Of a stretch of DNA of 64,000 nt, positions 47,101-55,133 are shown piece by piece (positions within the stretch are counted from its first letter, which is position 1; every line of letters begins with the position of its first letter). The position numbers and the translations under genes are program-made. The notes below the pieces were generated by a model. That model was not told the DNA's origin. It worked only from the letters and a program-made list of their open reading frames with translations, and made no database searches. Source of the stretch: Ignavibacteria bacterium (lineage in GTDB: Bacteria; Bacteroidota; Ignavibacteria; Ignavibacteriales; Ignavibacteriaceae); contig JAFLBV010000001.1 in the NCBI GenBank assembly GCA_017302895.1, positions 310,001-374,000 of the forward strand, read 5' to 3'.

Positions 47101-47444
47101 ACAGACTAAAACAAGTTGATTTTGATGGTTCTACCCAGACATTTGACGCAGTTGAAGTTGAAGTTGGAATACCGACTGCATTCGATTTAAGCCAGAACTA
47201 TCCAAATCCATTTAACCCGACAACAAGGATCAATTTCGCAATCCCAACAGCCGCAAATGTTACCCTCGAGGTATTTGACATTTCCGGTCAGAAGATTGCA
47301 ACTCTCGTTTCAGGTTTCATGAATGCCGGATATCATTTTGTTGATATGGATGCTGTGAAGTACGGAATGTCTTCAGGTACATACATCTACAAAATTCAGG
47401 CTGACAAGTTCTCCTCAGTTAAGAAGATGATACTTGTTAAGTAG
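44142..47444 (+). CDS. Secreted beta-helix/FN3 protein with type IX sorting domain
   Basis: 1100 residues from ATG 44142 (AGGAACGAG before it); the longer start at 44070 would add 24 polar residues before the signal peptide MKKLVTVLLFLSIASSFAFA. An N-terminal nidogen-like beta domain (30-260) is followed by a right-handed parallel beta-helix (about 275-830) rich in Asn ladders and short repeats such as NTIQNCIIEDF and NVVIRNVSIEG. An FN3 domain (about 845-930, WTDNSGNEEGFYLERKDGD) and the sorting domain (from SQNYPNPFNPTTRI) complete it. The last 190 residues closely resemble the preceding cargo protein. The beta-helix suggests carbohydrate binding, but no catalytic residues were identified. 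Confidence 0.85.
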   Translation: MKKLVTVLLFLSIASSFAFAQMQYNFGRATAAYEGNTAGSQFTWTGTADDGYSAPVLIGFPFTYAGVARDTFQVSTNGFFRFGSGLANSTFSNALNGTLRSILAPLWDDLKASDSSKVTYQVTGDAPNRILTVEWKLMHFPYNNVDPNSNFMVKLYETTNIIEYVYGGFVVPTSTTIPTASIGMSNSTTILTASQATGQFFSINIGGIAGARVFHQSMGQEFNGVAAFPDSGTVFTFTPTTPNPLSGNYTVGSGGNFATLSAAAMFLNRNGVSGPVTLTVNSGTYDDIFHLIDVAGTSSTNTIKLVGSGTVVLSPLNGSYSTTSPGAASGDAIIRLEGAQYVTIEGLQLVDNLNNLTTRTKFNMGVLMRNAVYPVSGVATFIGAKYNTIKNVSIDLNAMNGQPNAGAIGIRLGTLGTNATDTLGANSYNTIQNCIIEDFWRAAVQMYGFQGVTNPDRGNRIIGTDGNFCEFRNVNVNAGAAADIRTIEMNAQFNPLIENVKISNIKASVMVTNSVYGIRLNPANSATDHVSGNVVIRNVSIEGIWSDGTTPTTSLAVGMDIQQLGLNSTLLIDKCSIKDIYSNGSTTGRAFGLQMNNGFATGANVTRIQNCYIYDLRAPRSTASGTATGPALHGMNLQATAGPVTYEVYYNTVLLDGNTAPTLAATHSTNLFWGNFGNGVLDLRNNILVNMTQSGTGRNSVLFASSGTNFLKLAATTNNNLLYADTAQVLDVIAYNAALDYVTLADYKAYVTPRDTFAVTEKVPFQSYAAPVNPRINTGMPTQANAGALPIAGVTTDFYGNFRNANTPDIGAEEFTNEVNAPSNLAATSNNPFYVQLTWTDNSGNEEGFYLERKDGDSTSVNAYSVIKTLIAGATSVRDSSIQGSTSYTYRIKAFNGQISSAYSNQAQVVTIVPVELTSFTVTADKNNVNLAWSTATETNSNQFIVERKTAGSEWTEAGTVKAAGTSTTTKTYSFSEKNLTAGKYSYRLKQVDFDGSTQTFDAVEVEVGIPTAFDLSQNYPNPFNPTTRINFAIPTAANVTLEVFDISGQKIATLVSGFMNAGYHFVDMDAVKYGMSSGTYIYKIQADKFSSVKKMILVK

Positions 47445-47506
47445 TTGTGAGTTATGATTTAGCCGTCATTAATGGCGAAATCGTAATCTTAATCCAAAAA
47501 TAATTT

Positions 47507-47538
47507 AAAGCCTCTCATGAAAATGGGGGGCTTTTTTA
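47507..47538 (+). terminator. Intrinsic terminator after the second cargo gene
   Basis: AAAGCCTCTCA with TGGGGGGCTTT (G-T pairs in the middle), followed by TTTTT. Confidence 0.7.
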
Positions 47539-47579
47539 TTTAAGGGGTGTGAGATATCAATTTTGAATTTTTGGGTGAG

Positions 47580-47990
47580 TTATATTTCGAATTCGAGAAC
47601 GGTTTCGGTTCCGAGAGGGGAGGGGTTGAAACTGAGTGACTTTGAGTAGATTCTCATGAGGAAGAGGCCTCTTCCGGAATCTTTAAGCAGGTTCTCGGGT
47701 TTTGTGGGGTCAGGTATTGAAGTGGGATTAAATCCGGGTCCCTGATCTTTTATTGAGACGACAAAAAGTCCATCTGAAACAGTGATGTTAATGGTGACGG
47801 TTTTATCCGGGTTTTGCTTGTTGGCATGGAATATGGCATTGGTAGTTGCTTCAGAAACTGAGAGCATAATACCATAAAGTTTGTCTTCCTCTATTGCCAT
47901 TTCCTCGGCAATTTTAAGAAGAAACTCCTCGACAGTGTAAAGATTGTCGGGGATGCTTTGTAATTCCAGAAAAAACTTTTTTGTTTCCAC
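47580..47990 (-). CDS. RsbW/SpoIIAB-like serine protein kinase (HATPase domain)
   Basis: 136 residues, only a GHKL ATPase domain. N-box SEATTNAIFHANK, G1 box DQGPGFN and G2 box SGRGLFLM are all present, in the arrangement of anti-sigma factor kinases rather than full histidine kinases. Such proteins bind a sigma factor and phosphorylate an anti-anti-sigma partner. No partner gene (STAS protein, PP2C phosphatase or sigma factor) is next to it in this window. It is a single gene on the minus strand, 60 bp upstream in transcription from nothing recognised other than the barrel gene ahead of it. Confidence 0.82.
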   Translation of the reverse strand: METKKFFLELQSIPDNLYTVEEFLLKIAEEMAIEEDKLYGIMLSVSEATTNAIFHANKQNPDKTVTINITVSDGLFVVSIKDQGPGFNPTSIPDPTKPENLLKDSGRGLFLMRIYSKSLSFNPSPLGTETVLEFEI

Positions 47991-48048
47991 TAACTCTGTT
48001 TTTTTTATTGCAAAATAGTAAAAAATTAATTTATTTCAAGCCGGAAAA

Positions 48049-49959
48049 TCATAAAAACCACTTCACATTCATATTTAAAGTGGTTAAATAGCGTCGGTCG
48101 TTTCCTTTTGAATCGATTCTCTCGTACCAGCCCTTTATTGAGAGCAAAAAAGAGTTGTAAAACAGCGCGCTGATTTCTGTTAACGGGGCAATCCCGGAAT
48201 AAAAATTTTCCTCCTTGTTTACTCCGTTTAATATAATATCAGAATTATATGAGTAATATCTCAGACCTACTTTGAAGGAATAATTCCCAAAATTTGTAAC
48301 AAGTGCGGGCAGCAAGAGGAGTTCCCTTATCTCACGGCTTGGTTTGATTTTGTATTCACTCCACCTCAAGTCACCTTGTTCACTCAACTTGTAGAAACCT
48401 GTGAATTCAAATTGAAAGTCTTTGGAAATCGAAATGGAGGCGGAATCAACCAAAGAAATTTGTCTAAAACTGAAACTTTTAAATCCCGGATTCAGGTCTT
48501 CAAAATCATAGACGAGATAATTGGCTATTATTTCGAAAGTCCCGTAATTTCTTACTGCGGCAGAGTTGTAGCTGTAGCCCGTATTTAGTCTAAAAATTCT
48601 GTTAGTGTTATTATTCGAGCTCCGGGCTGCAAGGATGTAAACCAGTTTACCGTAAGAGAAGTCAAACCCGGCAAAGACAGAAAGATTTGAGTTTAGAACC
48701 CTGGTGTAGCGGGTTCGGAACTGGGATAACAATTCATCTCTTTCGTCAAAGTTCTCGATCGATGGAGTGTCGTATCTTAGTTTGAAATGTGAAACTGTTA
48801 AATCCACTCTGTCGTATGGACTTATAAGAAAGGCACCGGTAAAAGAGAGAAACACTTGTGAGGCTATGTTGTTCTTCACTCCTTCATTCTTCTGTTTCTG
48901 TTCGAAGTAGTCGGAATTTGCATCCGATGGATTAATCAGGAGAAATTTTTCATTTCTTTCTGCATAACTCGCAAACAGTTTCAAATCAAGAATCTCCGAG
49001 AGATAATTTATACCGCCACCAAGATCAAATTTCAATTCCTCAATTTGCGAGTCAAAGGAGGTTGGGAAGCGGTCGCCGGGAAGTTTGTATTTTGTTGTTC
49101 GTTCGACAATTCGATCGGAAAAATTGAGTCGAAAATTAACAGAGGTATTTTGCACCACATCGCTGTACATGAATTCATCGGAAAAGGCTATTTGTCTGTC
49201 ATTCCTTCGCTGCAGGTTCTTCTCAATAGCAAAGAGCGGTTTGAGGGTTGAATCAGCATCGAAGAAAAAATCCCTTCCCGATTCGTGATAGTTAAATGCA
49301 AAACGGTTTTGGATTCCCGGGTCAAGAAAATTTTCAATTGTGGTTCGGAATTCTCTCAATGTGTTTTTCCTGGGACTAATATCTTCATTTCTGAAAATAA
49401 AATTTCCCCCGATGAGGAATTCGGAGAGCTGCGTCTTGTCCATCCCTGCCTGAATACCGTAGATGCCTCCGTTGTTTGAGATGCCGGACTGCACATCCTC
49501 AATGTAGCCCGCAAAGGGAAGTATATCCAACAGATTTTCAACCAGTAAGCGATTATACAGCATCCCATAGTTCGAAGCTGCGGTGTTGATATCACTCGTT
49601 CGTGAGTCACTGTATATTTTGCTGCTGACAAGTGCACCGGGATTAAACCAGTTGTTGAATCTGTAGTCACCCGAGAGCTTCAGAACATTTTCATCTCTTG
49701 TTGTATTCGAACCCGAGTATTTCAGAAGTGAGGAATTCAGATTTTCATTTAGTCTGAGGTTAAGTCCGCCAAGGGATGTCGTATACTCAATATTAGTAAC
49801 AAGAGAGTAAATGCTCAATTCCTTGTTGAATACTGTAGAAATCGAATTTTGTTTCGAAAGAGGGAAAATATACGAGCCCGTTGAATCACCTTCATACTGA
49901 CCGAACAGTGAAGCAGGGAATAGAGCCAAAAGAAGGAGAATGATCAGATGCCGGTTCAA
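48049..49959 (-). CDS. Probable outer-membrane beta-barrel protein
   Basis: 636 residues if started at TTG 49959, whose bases overlap the TGA stop of the upstream gene (TTGA), an arrangement typical of coupled translation. That start gives the clean signal peptide MNRHLIILLLLALFPASLFG; the longer frame from 49998 adds 13 residues. The mature protein is made of alternating strands with many Tyr, Phe, Asn and Arg residues and ends in LNMNVKWFL with a terminal hydrophobic residue, which suggests an outer-membrane barrel. No named family was recognised. Its partner is the FN3 lipoprotein encoded directly upstream. Confidence 0.65.
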   Translation of the reverse strand: MNRHLIILLLLALFPASLFGQYEGDSTGSYIFPLSKQNSISTVFNKELSIYSLVTNIEYTTSLGGLNLRLNENLNSSLLKYSGSNTTRDENVLKLSGDYRFNNWFNPGALVSSKIYSDSRTSDINTAASNYGMLYNRLLVENLLDILPFAGYIEDVQSGISNNGGIYGIQAGMDKTQLSEFLIGGNFIFRNEDISPRKNTLREFRTTIENFLDPGIQNRFAFNYHESGRDFFFDADSTLKPLFAIEKNLQRRNDRQIAFSDEFMYSDVVQNTSVNFRLNFSDRIVERTTKYKLPGDRFPTSFDSQIEELKFDLGGGINYLSEILDLKLFASYAERNEKFLLINPSDANSDYFEQKQKNEGVKNNIASQVFLSFTGAFLISPYDRVDLTVSHFKLRYDTPSIENFDERDELLSQFRTRYTRVLNSNLSVFAGFDFSYGKLVYILAARSSNNNTNRIFRLNTGYSYNSAAVRNYGTFEIIANYLVYDFEDLNPGFKSFSFRQISLVDSASISISKDFQFEFTGFYKLSEQGDLRWSEYKIKPSREIRELLLLPALVTNFGNYSFKVGLRYYSYNSDIILNGVNKEENFYSGIAPLTEISALFYNSFLLSIKGWYERIDSKGNDRRYLTTLNMNVKWFL

Positions 49960-50849
49960 TTGAACTGAGAAATTTGGAATGATGAGAAGTCTGACCAATA
50001 GACAGCATTTGTTGATCCGGGAAGATAAACAGCAACCCTCCAGTAATATTTTTTATTGAGAACCAAGGAGTAAGCGGTAAAAGGAATAAAAAGCTCACCT
50101 TGTTCTGCTTTTCTGTATCTGTTTGACCTCCAGATTTCATTGATTACAGGCGACTCGTAAACGATAATTTCATATTCGAGATCGTAGGCGAGAGACTTGA
50201 CAGAAAACACATCGAACAAGGGAAGTATGGCTCCATTCAGTGGAAAGAGTTTTTCTGATTGTGGATATAGAAACGCCGGATAATCTTTTGAAAACCCGCT
50301 GTATCTTCCACCTTTGTCGGCTGTCCTGAATCTATAGTAATAGTTGACCGAGTGGGAGAGGGCAAGGGAATCGGTATCATTTGAATCATCCAAAAGAAGT
50401 ACAAAATCGTTTTGCGAAGGGACGAATCCGGCAATTGTTGATCTGTAGACCTCGAGTCCCTTAAGATCGGGATTTTCATCCCTGCTCCATTCAAAAGATA
50501 CGAGTAATCTTCCTTCAAAATTTACAGGTCTGACATTAATTATGAAGGGGAGCACGGGGTCTGAGTTGTTAACGGGTTTGGTACCGGGGAAAAATGCTTT
50601 TCTGCTCTCCTTTCCGTTTCTTCCAACTGCTGACACTGCGTAATAGTAAGTGGAATCGTAAAACAATCCCTCATCCCTGAAAAAATTGGTGCGAAGTTCT
50701 TTATACATAACAAGATTAACAGAATCATTTAACCCCCTGTAAAGCTTGTAGGAAGAGTATTCAGGGTCAATGTTCTCCCACCAACGAAGAATGATAACTC
50801 CATCAGTCGCCGTAACCACCCTCAGGTTCTCGGGAACGGCAGGAGGCAA
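49956..50849 (-). CDS. FN3-domain lipoprotein, start unresolved (possible frameshift)
   Basis: 297 residues are read from TTG 50849, but the frame stays open upstream and codes for a lipoprotein signal: hydrophobic VLFFLFLLILPFSGCEQ with the Cys codon at 50886-50888. No ATG, GTG or TTG precedes it in that frame. An ATG at 50982 in another frame gives MLIYTNCGFNHLTKI and would join the lipoprotein frame after a one-base slip in the run of eight T (plus strand A at 50917-50924). The mature part has three FN3-like segments (PPAVPENLRVVTATDG, FEWSRDENPDLKGLEVY, and a third near 200). It is coupled to the barrel gene that follows. Confidence 0.7.
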   Translation of the reverse strand: MPPAVPENLRVVTATDGVIILRWWENIDPEYSSYKLYRGLNDSVNLVMYKELRTNFFRDEGLFYDSTYYYAVSAVGRNGKESRKAFFPGTKPVNNSDPVLPFIINVRPVNFEGRLLVSFEWSRDENPDLKGLEVYRSTIAGFVPSQNDFVLLLDDSNDTDSLALSHSVNYYYRFRTADKGGRYSGFSKDYPAFLYPQSEKLFPLNGAILPLFDVFSVKSLAYDLEYEIIVYESPVINEIWRSNRYRKAEQGELFIPFTAYSLVLNKKYYWRVAVYLPGSTNAVYWSDFSSFQISQFN

Positions 50850-51057
50850 TCCCGAATCGTAGGGCGAAAGAGGTGTAACCTGCTCACACCCTGAAAAGGG
50901 TAGTATCAGCAGGAATAAAAAAAACAGAACTGGTGGCGATTTTAGTAAGATGGTTAAATCCGCAATTTGTATAAATCAGCATTTCAAAATAACAGATTTT
51001 GACGAGATTTAAAGCCCGAATAACGGGTAAAAACGGATACTCGAACCTCAGACCGCC

Positions 51058-52164
51058 TTACTTCAAACCGGGATTATATTCGATATCAACAAGGTTGAAT
51101 ACTCCGTATGTAAATTCTCCGTCAGGATAGTGCCACACTGCCTCACCTCTCGAAAGAACATTAACTCCGTTTATCTTTATATATTCCTGTAGGGGAGTGG
51201 AGAATCTGTAACTTTTCATATCTGAAACAGCGTATCTGTCGTCAGAGACAAAATTTATCAATTGTCCTTCGGAGTTAAAAATCAAGGTGGCAGAGATGGT
51301 GATATTTCCATTTTTAAAAGTTGCTTTAGTTGAAAGCGTGTCGATTTCCTCCCATTTTATTCTTTTATCGATAAGTGAAGCCGGAGCCATTAAACACATG
51401 TCGTTAAACAAGGTAACGGTTTCCGCCTTATTCATAATTTCGCCATCAACACCCATGACCGTAAAGAATCCAAAGAGCCGCACATCCATGGAAGCCTTCT
51501 CTTTTGAATATTTGTGATATCCGGGTACGGTCAGACCAAACATTTCACCTTTCATAAAGAAAAGGCGTGTCGGGTCATCAAAAAAGTTGTATTGCTCCGA
51601 CCTGAAAGTGAACCATTCCTTCCCCTTATCTCTCATCTGACCTTCGAATACAATCCGGACAGATTTTACTTTCTCTTTTCCGACAACTCCTGTGTAGTGG
51701 AGGTACTTCTGAACCGGAACGGGAAGGTGGAGAATGTCATTCTCTGAGAGAATATCAGATTTTTGTAATGCAACTCTTTTTATGTTTTCATCATAATCAT
51801 TGATGAATTTGTTCTCAAAGTTCCACATCCCAAAGTGAGCAATAACGGGCAGTAGAATGATGATATTTAACACAGTGCCATACTTTGCCGACTGCCAGTT
51901 GTTAAATATCAGTATCTGCGAGATGATTACCGCAATTCCGCACACCAACCACCAGTTCCGGTTTCCGGTTAGATACAAAATGGTAGAGACCCCGAAGAGA
52001 AGTGTGACAATAAGCCAGAAAACCCCTTCCTGTTTCCATATCGATTCAGTAATTTGGGGTACTTCAGCAAAGCCAAATCCTTTCACAAATCCCATAAGAT
52101 GGATTAAGCCATGAATTAAAAGGATAGCTGATAAAATAATTTTTGTTATATGTTCAAGCTTCAT
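51058..52164 (-). CDS. Four-TM membrane protein with soluble beta-rich domain, unknown function
   Basis: 368 residues. Four hydrophobic segments occupy about residues 8-28, 48-66, 72-90 and 98-115, with HGLIHLMGF in the first. The remaining 250 residues are soluble with conserved-looking motifs LPVPVQKYLHYTGVVGKEKV and WEEIDTLSTKATFKNG. The arrangement is like the uncharacterised DUF6544-type proteins, although I cannot verify that. ATG 52164 has AAGGAATTTGT upstream. It is downstream of the MBL hydrolase gene with a hairpin between them. Confidence 0.65.
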   Translation of the reverse strand: MKLEHITKIILSAILLIHGLIHLMGFVKGFGFAEVPQITESIWKQEGVFWLIVTLLFGVSTILYLTGNRNWWLVCGIAVIISQILIFNNWQSAKYGTVLNIIILLPVIAHFGMWNFENKFINDYDENIKRVALQKSDILSENDILHLPVPVQKYLHYTGVVGKEKVKSVRIVFEGQMRDKGKEWFTFRSEQYNFFDDPTRLFFMKGEMFGLTVPGYHKYSKEKASMDVRLFGFFTVMGVDGEIMNKAETVTLFNDMCLMAPASLIDKRIKWEEIDTLSTKATFKNGNITISATLIFNSEGQLINFVSDDRYAVSDMKSYRFSTPLQEYIKINGVNVLSRGEAVWHYPDGEFTYGVFNLVDIEYNPGLK

Positions 52165-52180
52165 ACAAATTCCTTTAAAT

Positions 52181-52205
52181 AACAGGCTGCCTAAAACAGC
52201 CTGTT
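52181..52205 (-). terminator. Hairpin between the MBL hydrolase gene and the four-TM gene
   Basis: Perfect 9-bp stem AACAGGCTG/CAGCCTGTT. On the minus strand it is followed by ATTTAAAGG, a weak U tract, so termination may be partial; on the plus strand there is a stronger T run at about 52222-52231. Confidence 0.5.
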
Positions 52206-52228
52206 AAATAGACAGTTAAACTGTTTTT

Positions 52229-53629
52229 TTATTTTAGAGTAAAATACTCTCCTTTTTTCGGAATCTTCACTGATTTGAAGTGGTTCAGAGTGAGGCGATT
52301 CGCAAACTTCTCCTGCTGGTCGGGTTCACCATGGACAAGGAAAATCTCCTTCATTTTTTCACGGCTGAATTTATTCACATAGTAGATAAGTTCATCAGAA
52401 TCAGCATGTGCAGAAAGTGAGTTGAAAACCACCACTTCCGCTTTCAACTTGTAGGGCTCTCCAAAAATGTTTATTTCAGGATTTCGTTCAATAATTCGCT
52501 TGCCAAGAGTGTGTTCTGCACAGTATCCCGTCATCATTATGATGTTGTTCGGGTTTTCGATATTGTTGGCAAGATGATGCAGAATTCTTCCGGACTCTGC
52601 CATACCTGATGCAGAGATAATCATCATCGGACCCTCTCTGTCATTCAGCCTCTTCGATTCCTCAACCTCGGTTATATAGGTTAATTTGTTGAAACCCAGA
52701 GGGTCTTCATTCTGCAGGATGTGAGCTGAAGTTTCGAGATCGTAACACTCGGTGTGCCTTCTAAACACAGCAGTTGCATTGAAGGAGAGGGGAGAGTCAA
52801 CATAAACAGGGATGTTGGGCACCAAACCTTTTTCAAAAATTGTATGCAGAAGATATACCAGTTCCTGAGTTCTACCGAGACTGAAAGCAGGGGTGATTAT
52901 CTTTCCTCTCCTTTCAATTGCCCGCTTTATCACTTCAACAACTTTGGCTTCAGACATATCGAAGTCTTCATGGAATCTGCCACCGTAAGTGCTTTCACAG
53001 ATAAAATAATCGACATCCGGAATTATCTCCGGGTCGCGAAGAATTGGCATGTTCGGTCGCCCGAGATCACCAGAAAAACCGAGTTCAATTAGTTTTCCAT
53101 TTTCGATAATCTTGAGATAAGTGACGGCACTTCCGAGGATATGACCGGCATCGTAAAATGAGGCAGTAACTCCCGGAATAACTTCAAACTCCTGATGATA
53201 ATTAACGCCCTGCATTAGTTGAAGAGTCTCATCAACATCCTCCTGCGTATAAAGAGGTTCGAAAAGGTTTTTTCCTTGTCTGGCCCTCTTTTTGTTAACG
53301 AATTCAGTATCTTTTTGCTGGATATGAGCTGAATCTGCAAGCATGATCTCGCAGAGGTCTTTCGTAGCGTGTGTGCAGTAAATTGGTCCTCTGAAGCCCT
53401 TTTTTACGAGATTTGGCAGGTTACCTGCATGGTCGATATGTGCATGAGACAAAATTACTGCATCAATATCTTTAGGATTGTAAAAATCGAATGTTCTGTT
53501 TAATTCAAAAGCCTCTTTTCTCTTACCTTGAAACATACCACAATCGAGAACAATTTTCCCGGCTGCTGTTCTAAGAAGATGATTTGAACCGGTAACAGTT
53601 CCGGCGGCGCCAATAAATTGAATGTCCAT
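52229..53629 (-). CDS. MBL-fold / beta-CASP ribonuclease-like hydrolase
   Basis: 466 residues. The metallo-beta-lactamase domain has SHAHIDHAG (HxHxDH) with further ligands in DAGHILGSA and SGDLGRP. The beta-CASP insert follows with SLGRTQELVYLL and SASGMAESGRILHH, and a C-terminal zinc site contains SLSAHADSDELI and FLVHGE. This is the CPSF73/YsH1-like group of bacterial RNA exonucleases or endonucleases. It would process RNA in the cytosol using two zinc ions. The gene is divergent from the nuo operon and the first of the long minus-strand stretch. Confidence 0.9.
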   Translation of the reverse strand: MDIQFIGAAGTVTGSNHLLRTAAGKIVLDCGMFQGKRKEAFELNRTFDFYNPKDIDAVILSHAHIDHAGNLPNLVKKGFRGPIYCTHATKDLCEIMLADSAHIQQKDTEFVNKKRARQGKNLFEPLYTQEDVDETLQLMQGVNYHQEFEVIPGVTASFYDAGHILGSAVTYLKIIENGKLIELGFSGDLGRPNMPILRDPEIIPDVDYFICESTYGGRFHEDFDMSEAKVVEVIKRAIERRGKIITPAFSLGRTQELVYLLHTIFEKGLVPNIPVYVDSPLSFNATAVFRRHTECYDLETSAHILQNEDPLGFNKLTYITEVEESKRLNDREGPMMIISASGMAESGRILHHLANNIENPNNIIMMTGYCAEHTLGKRIIERNPEINIFGEPYKLKAEVVVFNSLSAHADSDELIYYVNKFSREKMKEIFLVHGEPDQQEKFANRLTLNHFKSVKIPKKGEYFTLK

Positions 53630-53699
53630 AATTCTCCCGTGTAATTGTCCCGTAAAATTACAAAAAAGTTACGAGATTTATCAATAATCAAATTAAAAA

Positions 53700-53728
53700 T
53701 TGACTATATTGAAAAATTATAATAAATT
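53700..53728 (+). promoter_or_regulatory. Candidate promoter of the nuo operon
   Basis: TTGACT (53700-53705), 17 nt, TAAATT (53723-53728), about 40 bp before ATG 53767. Confidence 0.45.
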
Positions 53729-53766
53729 TAAAGTTTGAGTTTTAAGAAATAATTGCCGGATAAATA

Positions 53767-54135
53767 ATGCTTGAAAATTATATTCCATTAATTGTAGTTT
53801 TAGGTTTCGCTGTGGTCTTTGCCGTAGCCGTGGTGGCTTCGTCGAAGCTGTTCGGACCCCAAAGGCCCACAAAAGTGAAAATGTCGCCTTACGAGAGTGG
53901 AATGAAACCGATCGGCTCCACAGAGGAGAGGGTTTCGGTTAAATATTATGTTGTCGCAATGCTCTTCATCATTTTTGACCTCGAAGTGATTTTTGTTTAT
54001 CCCTGGGCGGTCAAATTTATCTCCCTGTTCAAAGAAATTGGAATTTCCGTCTTCGTTTCGATGTTTATATTTTTAGTTGTTTTTGAGCTTGGTTTCTTGT
54101 ATGCTTACAAAAAAGGAGGTTTTAGATGGGATTAG
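53767..54135 (+). CDS. nuoA: NADH-quinone oxidoreductase subunit A
   Basis: 122 residues with three membrane segments. The loop between the first two carries [20 protein letters not shown], the NuoA signature, followed by [16 protein letters not shown]. It is part of the membrane arm near the quinone site of complex I. Its 3' end overlaps nuoB by 10 bp. Confidence 0.95.
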   Translation: MLENYIPLIVVLGFAVVFAVAVVASSKLFGPQRPTKVKMSPYESGMKPIGSTEERVSVKYYVVAMLFIIFDLEVIFVYPWAVKFISLFKEIGISVFVSMFIFLVVFELGFLYAYKKGGFRWD

Positions 54136-54647
54136 AAGCGAAATTGATGAATGATGGTTTTATAACGACCACCATTGATGCCATAGTTGGCTGGGCAAGA
54201 GAAAGTTCCGTTTGGCCTATGCCGATGGGAATTTCCTGCTGCGGCATCGAGATGATGGCAGTAGGTGGACCTAAATATGACATCGCCAGGTTTGGTTCTG
54301 AAGTGATGCGTTTTACACCAAGACAGTGTGATTTGATGATAGTTGCAGGAACTGTAACATATAAGATGTCGCATGTTGTCAAGAAAATTTATGATCAGAT
54401 GCCCGATCCCAAATGGGTAATTGCAATGGGTGTTTGTACTTCCACCGGTGGAATGTACCGTTCATATCCTGTTGTTCAGGGTATCGATCAGTTTCTCCCT
54501 GTCGATCTTTATCTTGCCGGATGTCCGCCAAGACCCGACAACCTGTTGAACGCTCTTATGCTCATTCAGGATAAAATAAAACACACAAAAGCCAGAGAAT
54601 TTCAAGATATACCACTTTTGGAGCCTGTGAAAGTAAATGGAAATTAA
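54126..54647 (+). CDS. nuoB: NADH-quinone oxidoreductase subunit B
   Basis: 173 residues. It holds cluster N2, whose ligands are visible as the tandem Cys in GISCCGIEM, a Cys in VCTSTGGM and the Cys in GCPPRP. The overlap with nuoA (10 bp) and nuoC (11 bp) indicates coupled translation. It passes electrons to quinone at the junction of the two arms. Confidence 0.97.
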   Translation: MGLEAKLMNDGFITTTIDAIVGWARESSVWPMPMGISCCGIEMMAVGGPKYDIARFGSEVMRFTPRQCDLMIVAGTVTYKMSHVVKKIYDQMPDPKWVIAMGVCTSTGGMYRSYPVVQGIDQFLPVDLYLAGCPPRPDNLLNALMLIQDKIKHTKAREFQDIPLLEPVKVNGN

Positions 54648-55125
54648 AGAGAATATCCTCAGACTTCTTGAGGAAAGATTCCCCGAAACAAAGTTCGAAA
54701 CCACGGATTTCAGGGGAGATCTTAAGATAAAGTTTGACAAGGCGCTGATCATTCCGGTCTGCGAATTCCTTAAAAATCACCCTGAACTTCACTTCGAAAT
54801 GTGTGAAGATGTAACTGCTGTCGACTGGGCAAAGAAAAAGGGAAGATTCACAGTGGTCTACCATATCTACTCGATCGAAAACAGATTCCGCCTTCGCCTT
54901 GCATGTGATGTGGAAGAGCATGAAGCACATATCAATACTGTAACATCAGTCTGGAAATCAGCAAACTGGTATGAGCGGGAAACTTATGATATGTACGGAA
55001 TCAAATTTGACGGTCATCCGGATCTTAGAAGAATGTATATGCCCGAAGAATATGAATACCATCCTCTCCGGAAAGAATATCCGCTGATGGGAATTCCCGG
55101 TGATTTAACCCTCCCCAAGAAATAA
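54637..55125 (+). CDS. nuoC: NADH-quinone oxidoreductase subunit C
   Basis: 162 residues. The family signature near the C-terminus is clear: [20 protein letters not shown], then [19 protein letters not shown]. NuoC is separate here, not fused with NuoD. The gene overlaps nuoB by 11 bp and is 8 bp before nuoD. Confidence 0.95.
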   Translation: MEIKENILRLLEERFPETKFETTDFRGDLKIKFDKALIIPVCEFLKNHPELHFEMCEDVTAVDWAKKKGRFTVVYHIYSIENRFRLRLACDVEEHEAHINTVTSVWKSANWYERETYDMYGIKFDGHPDLRRMYMPEEYEYHPLRKEYPLMGIPGDLTLPKK

Positions 55126-55133
55126 GTGAGTTT

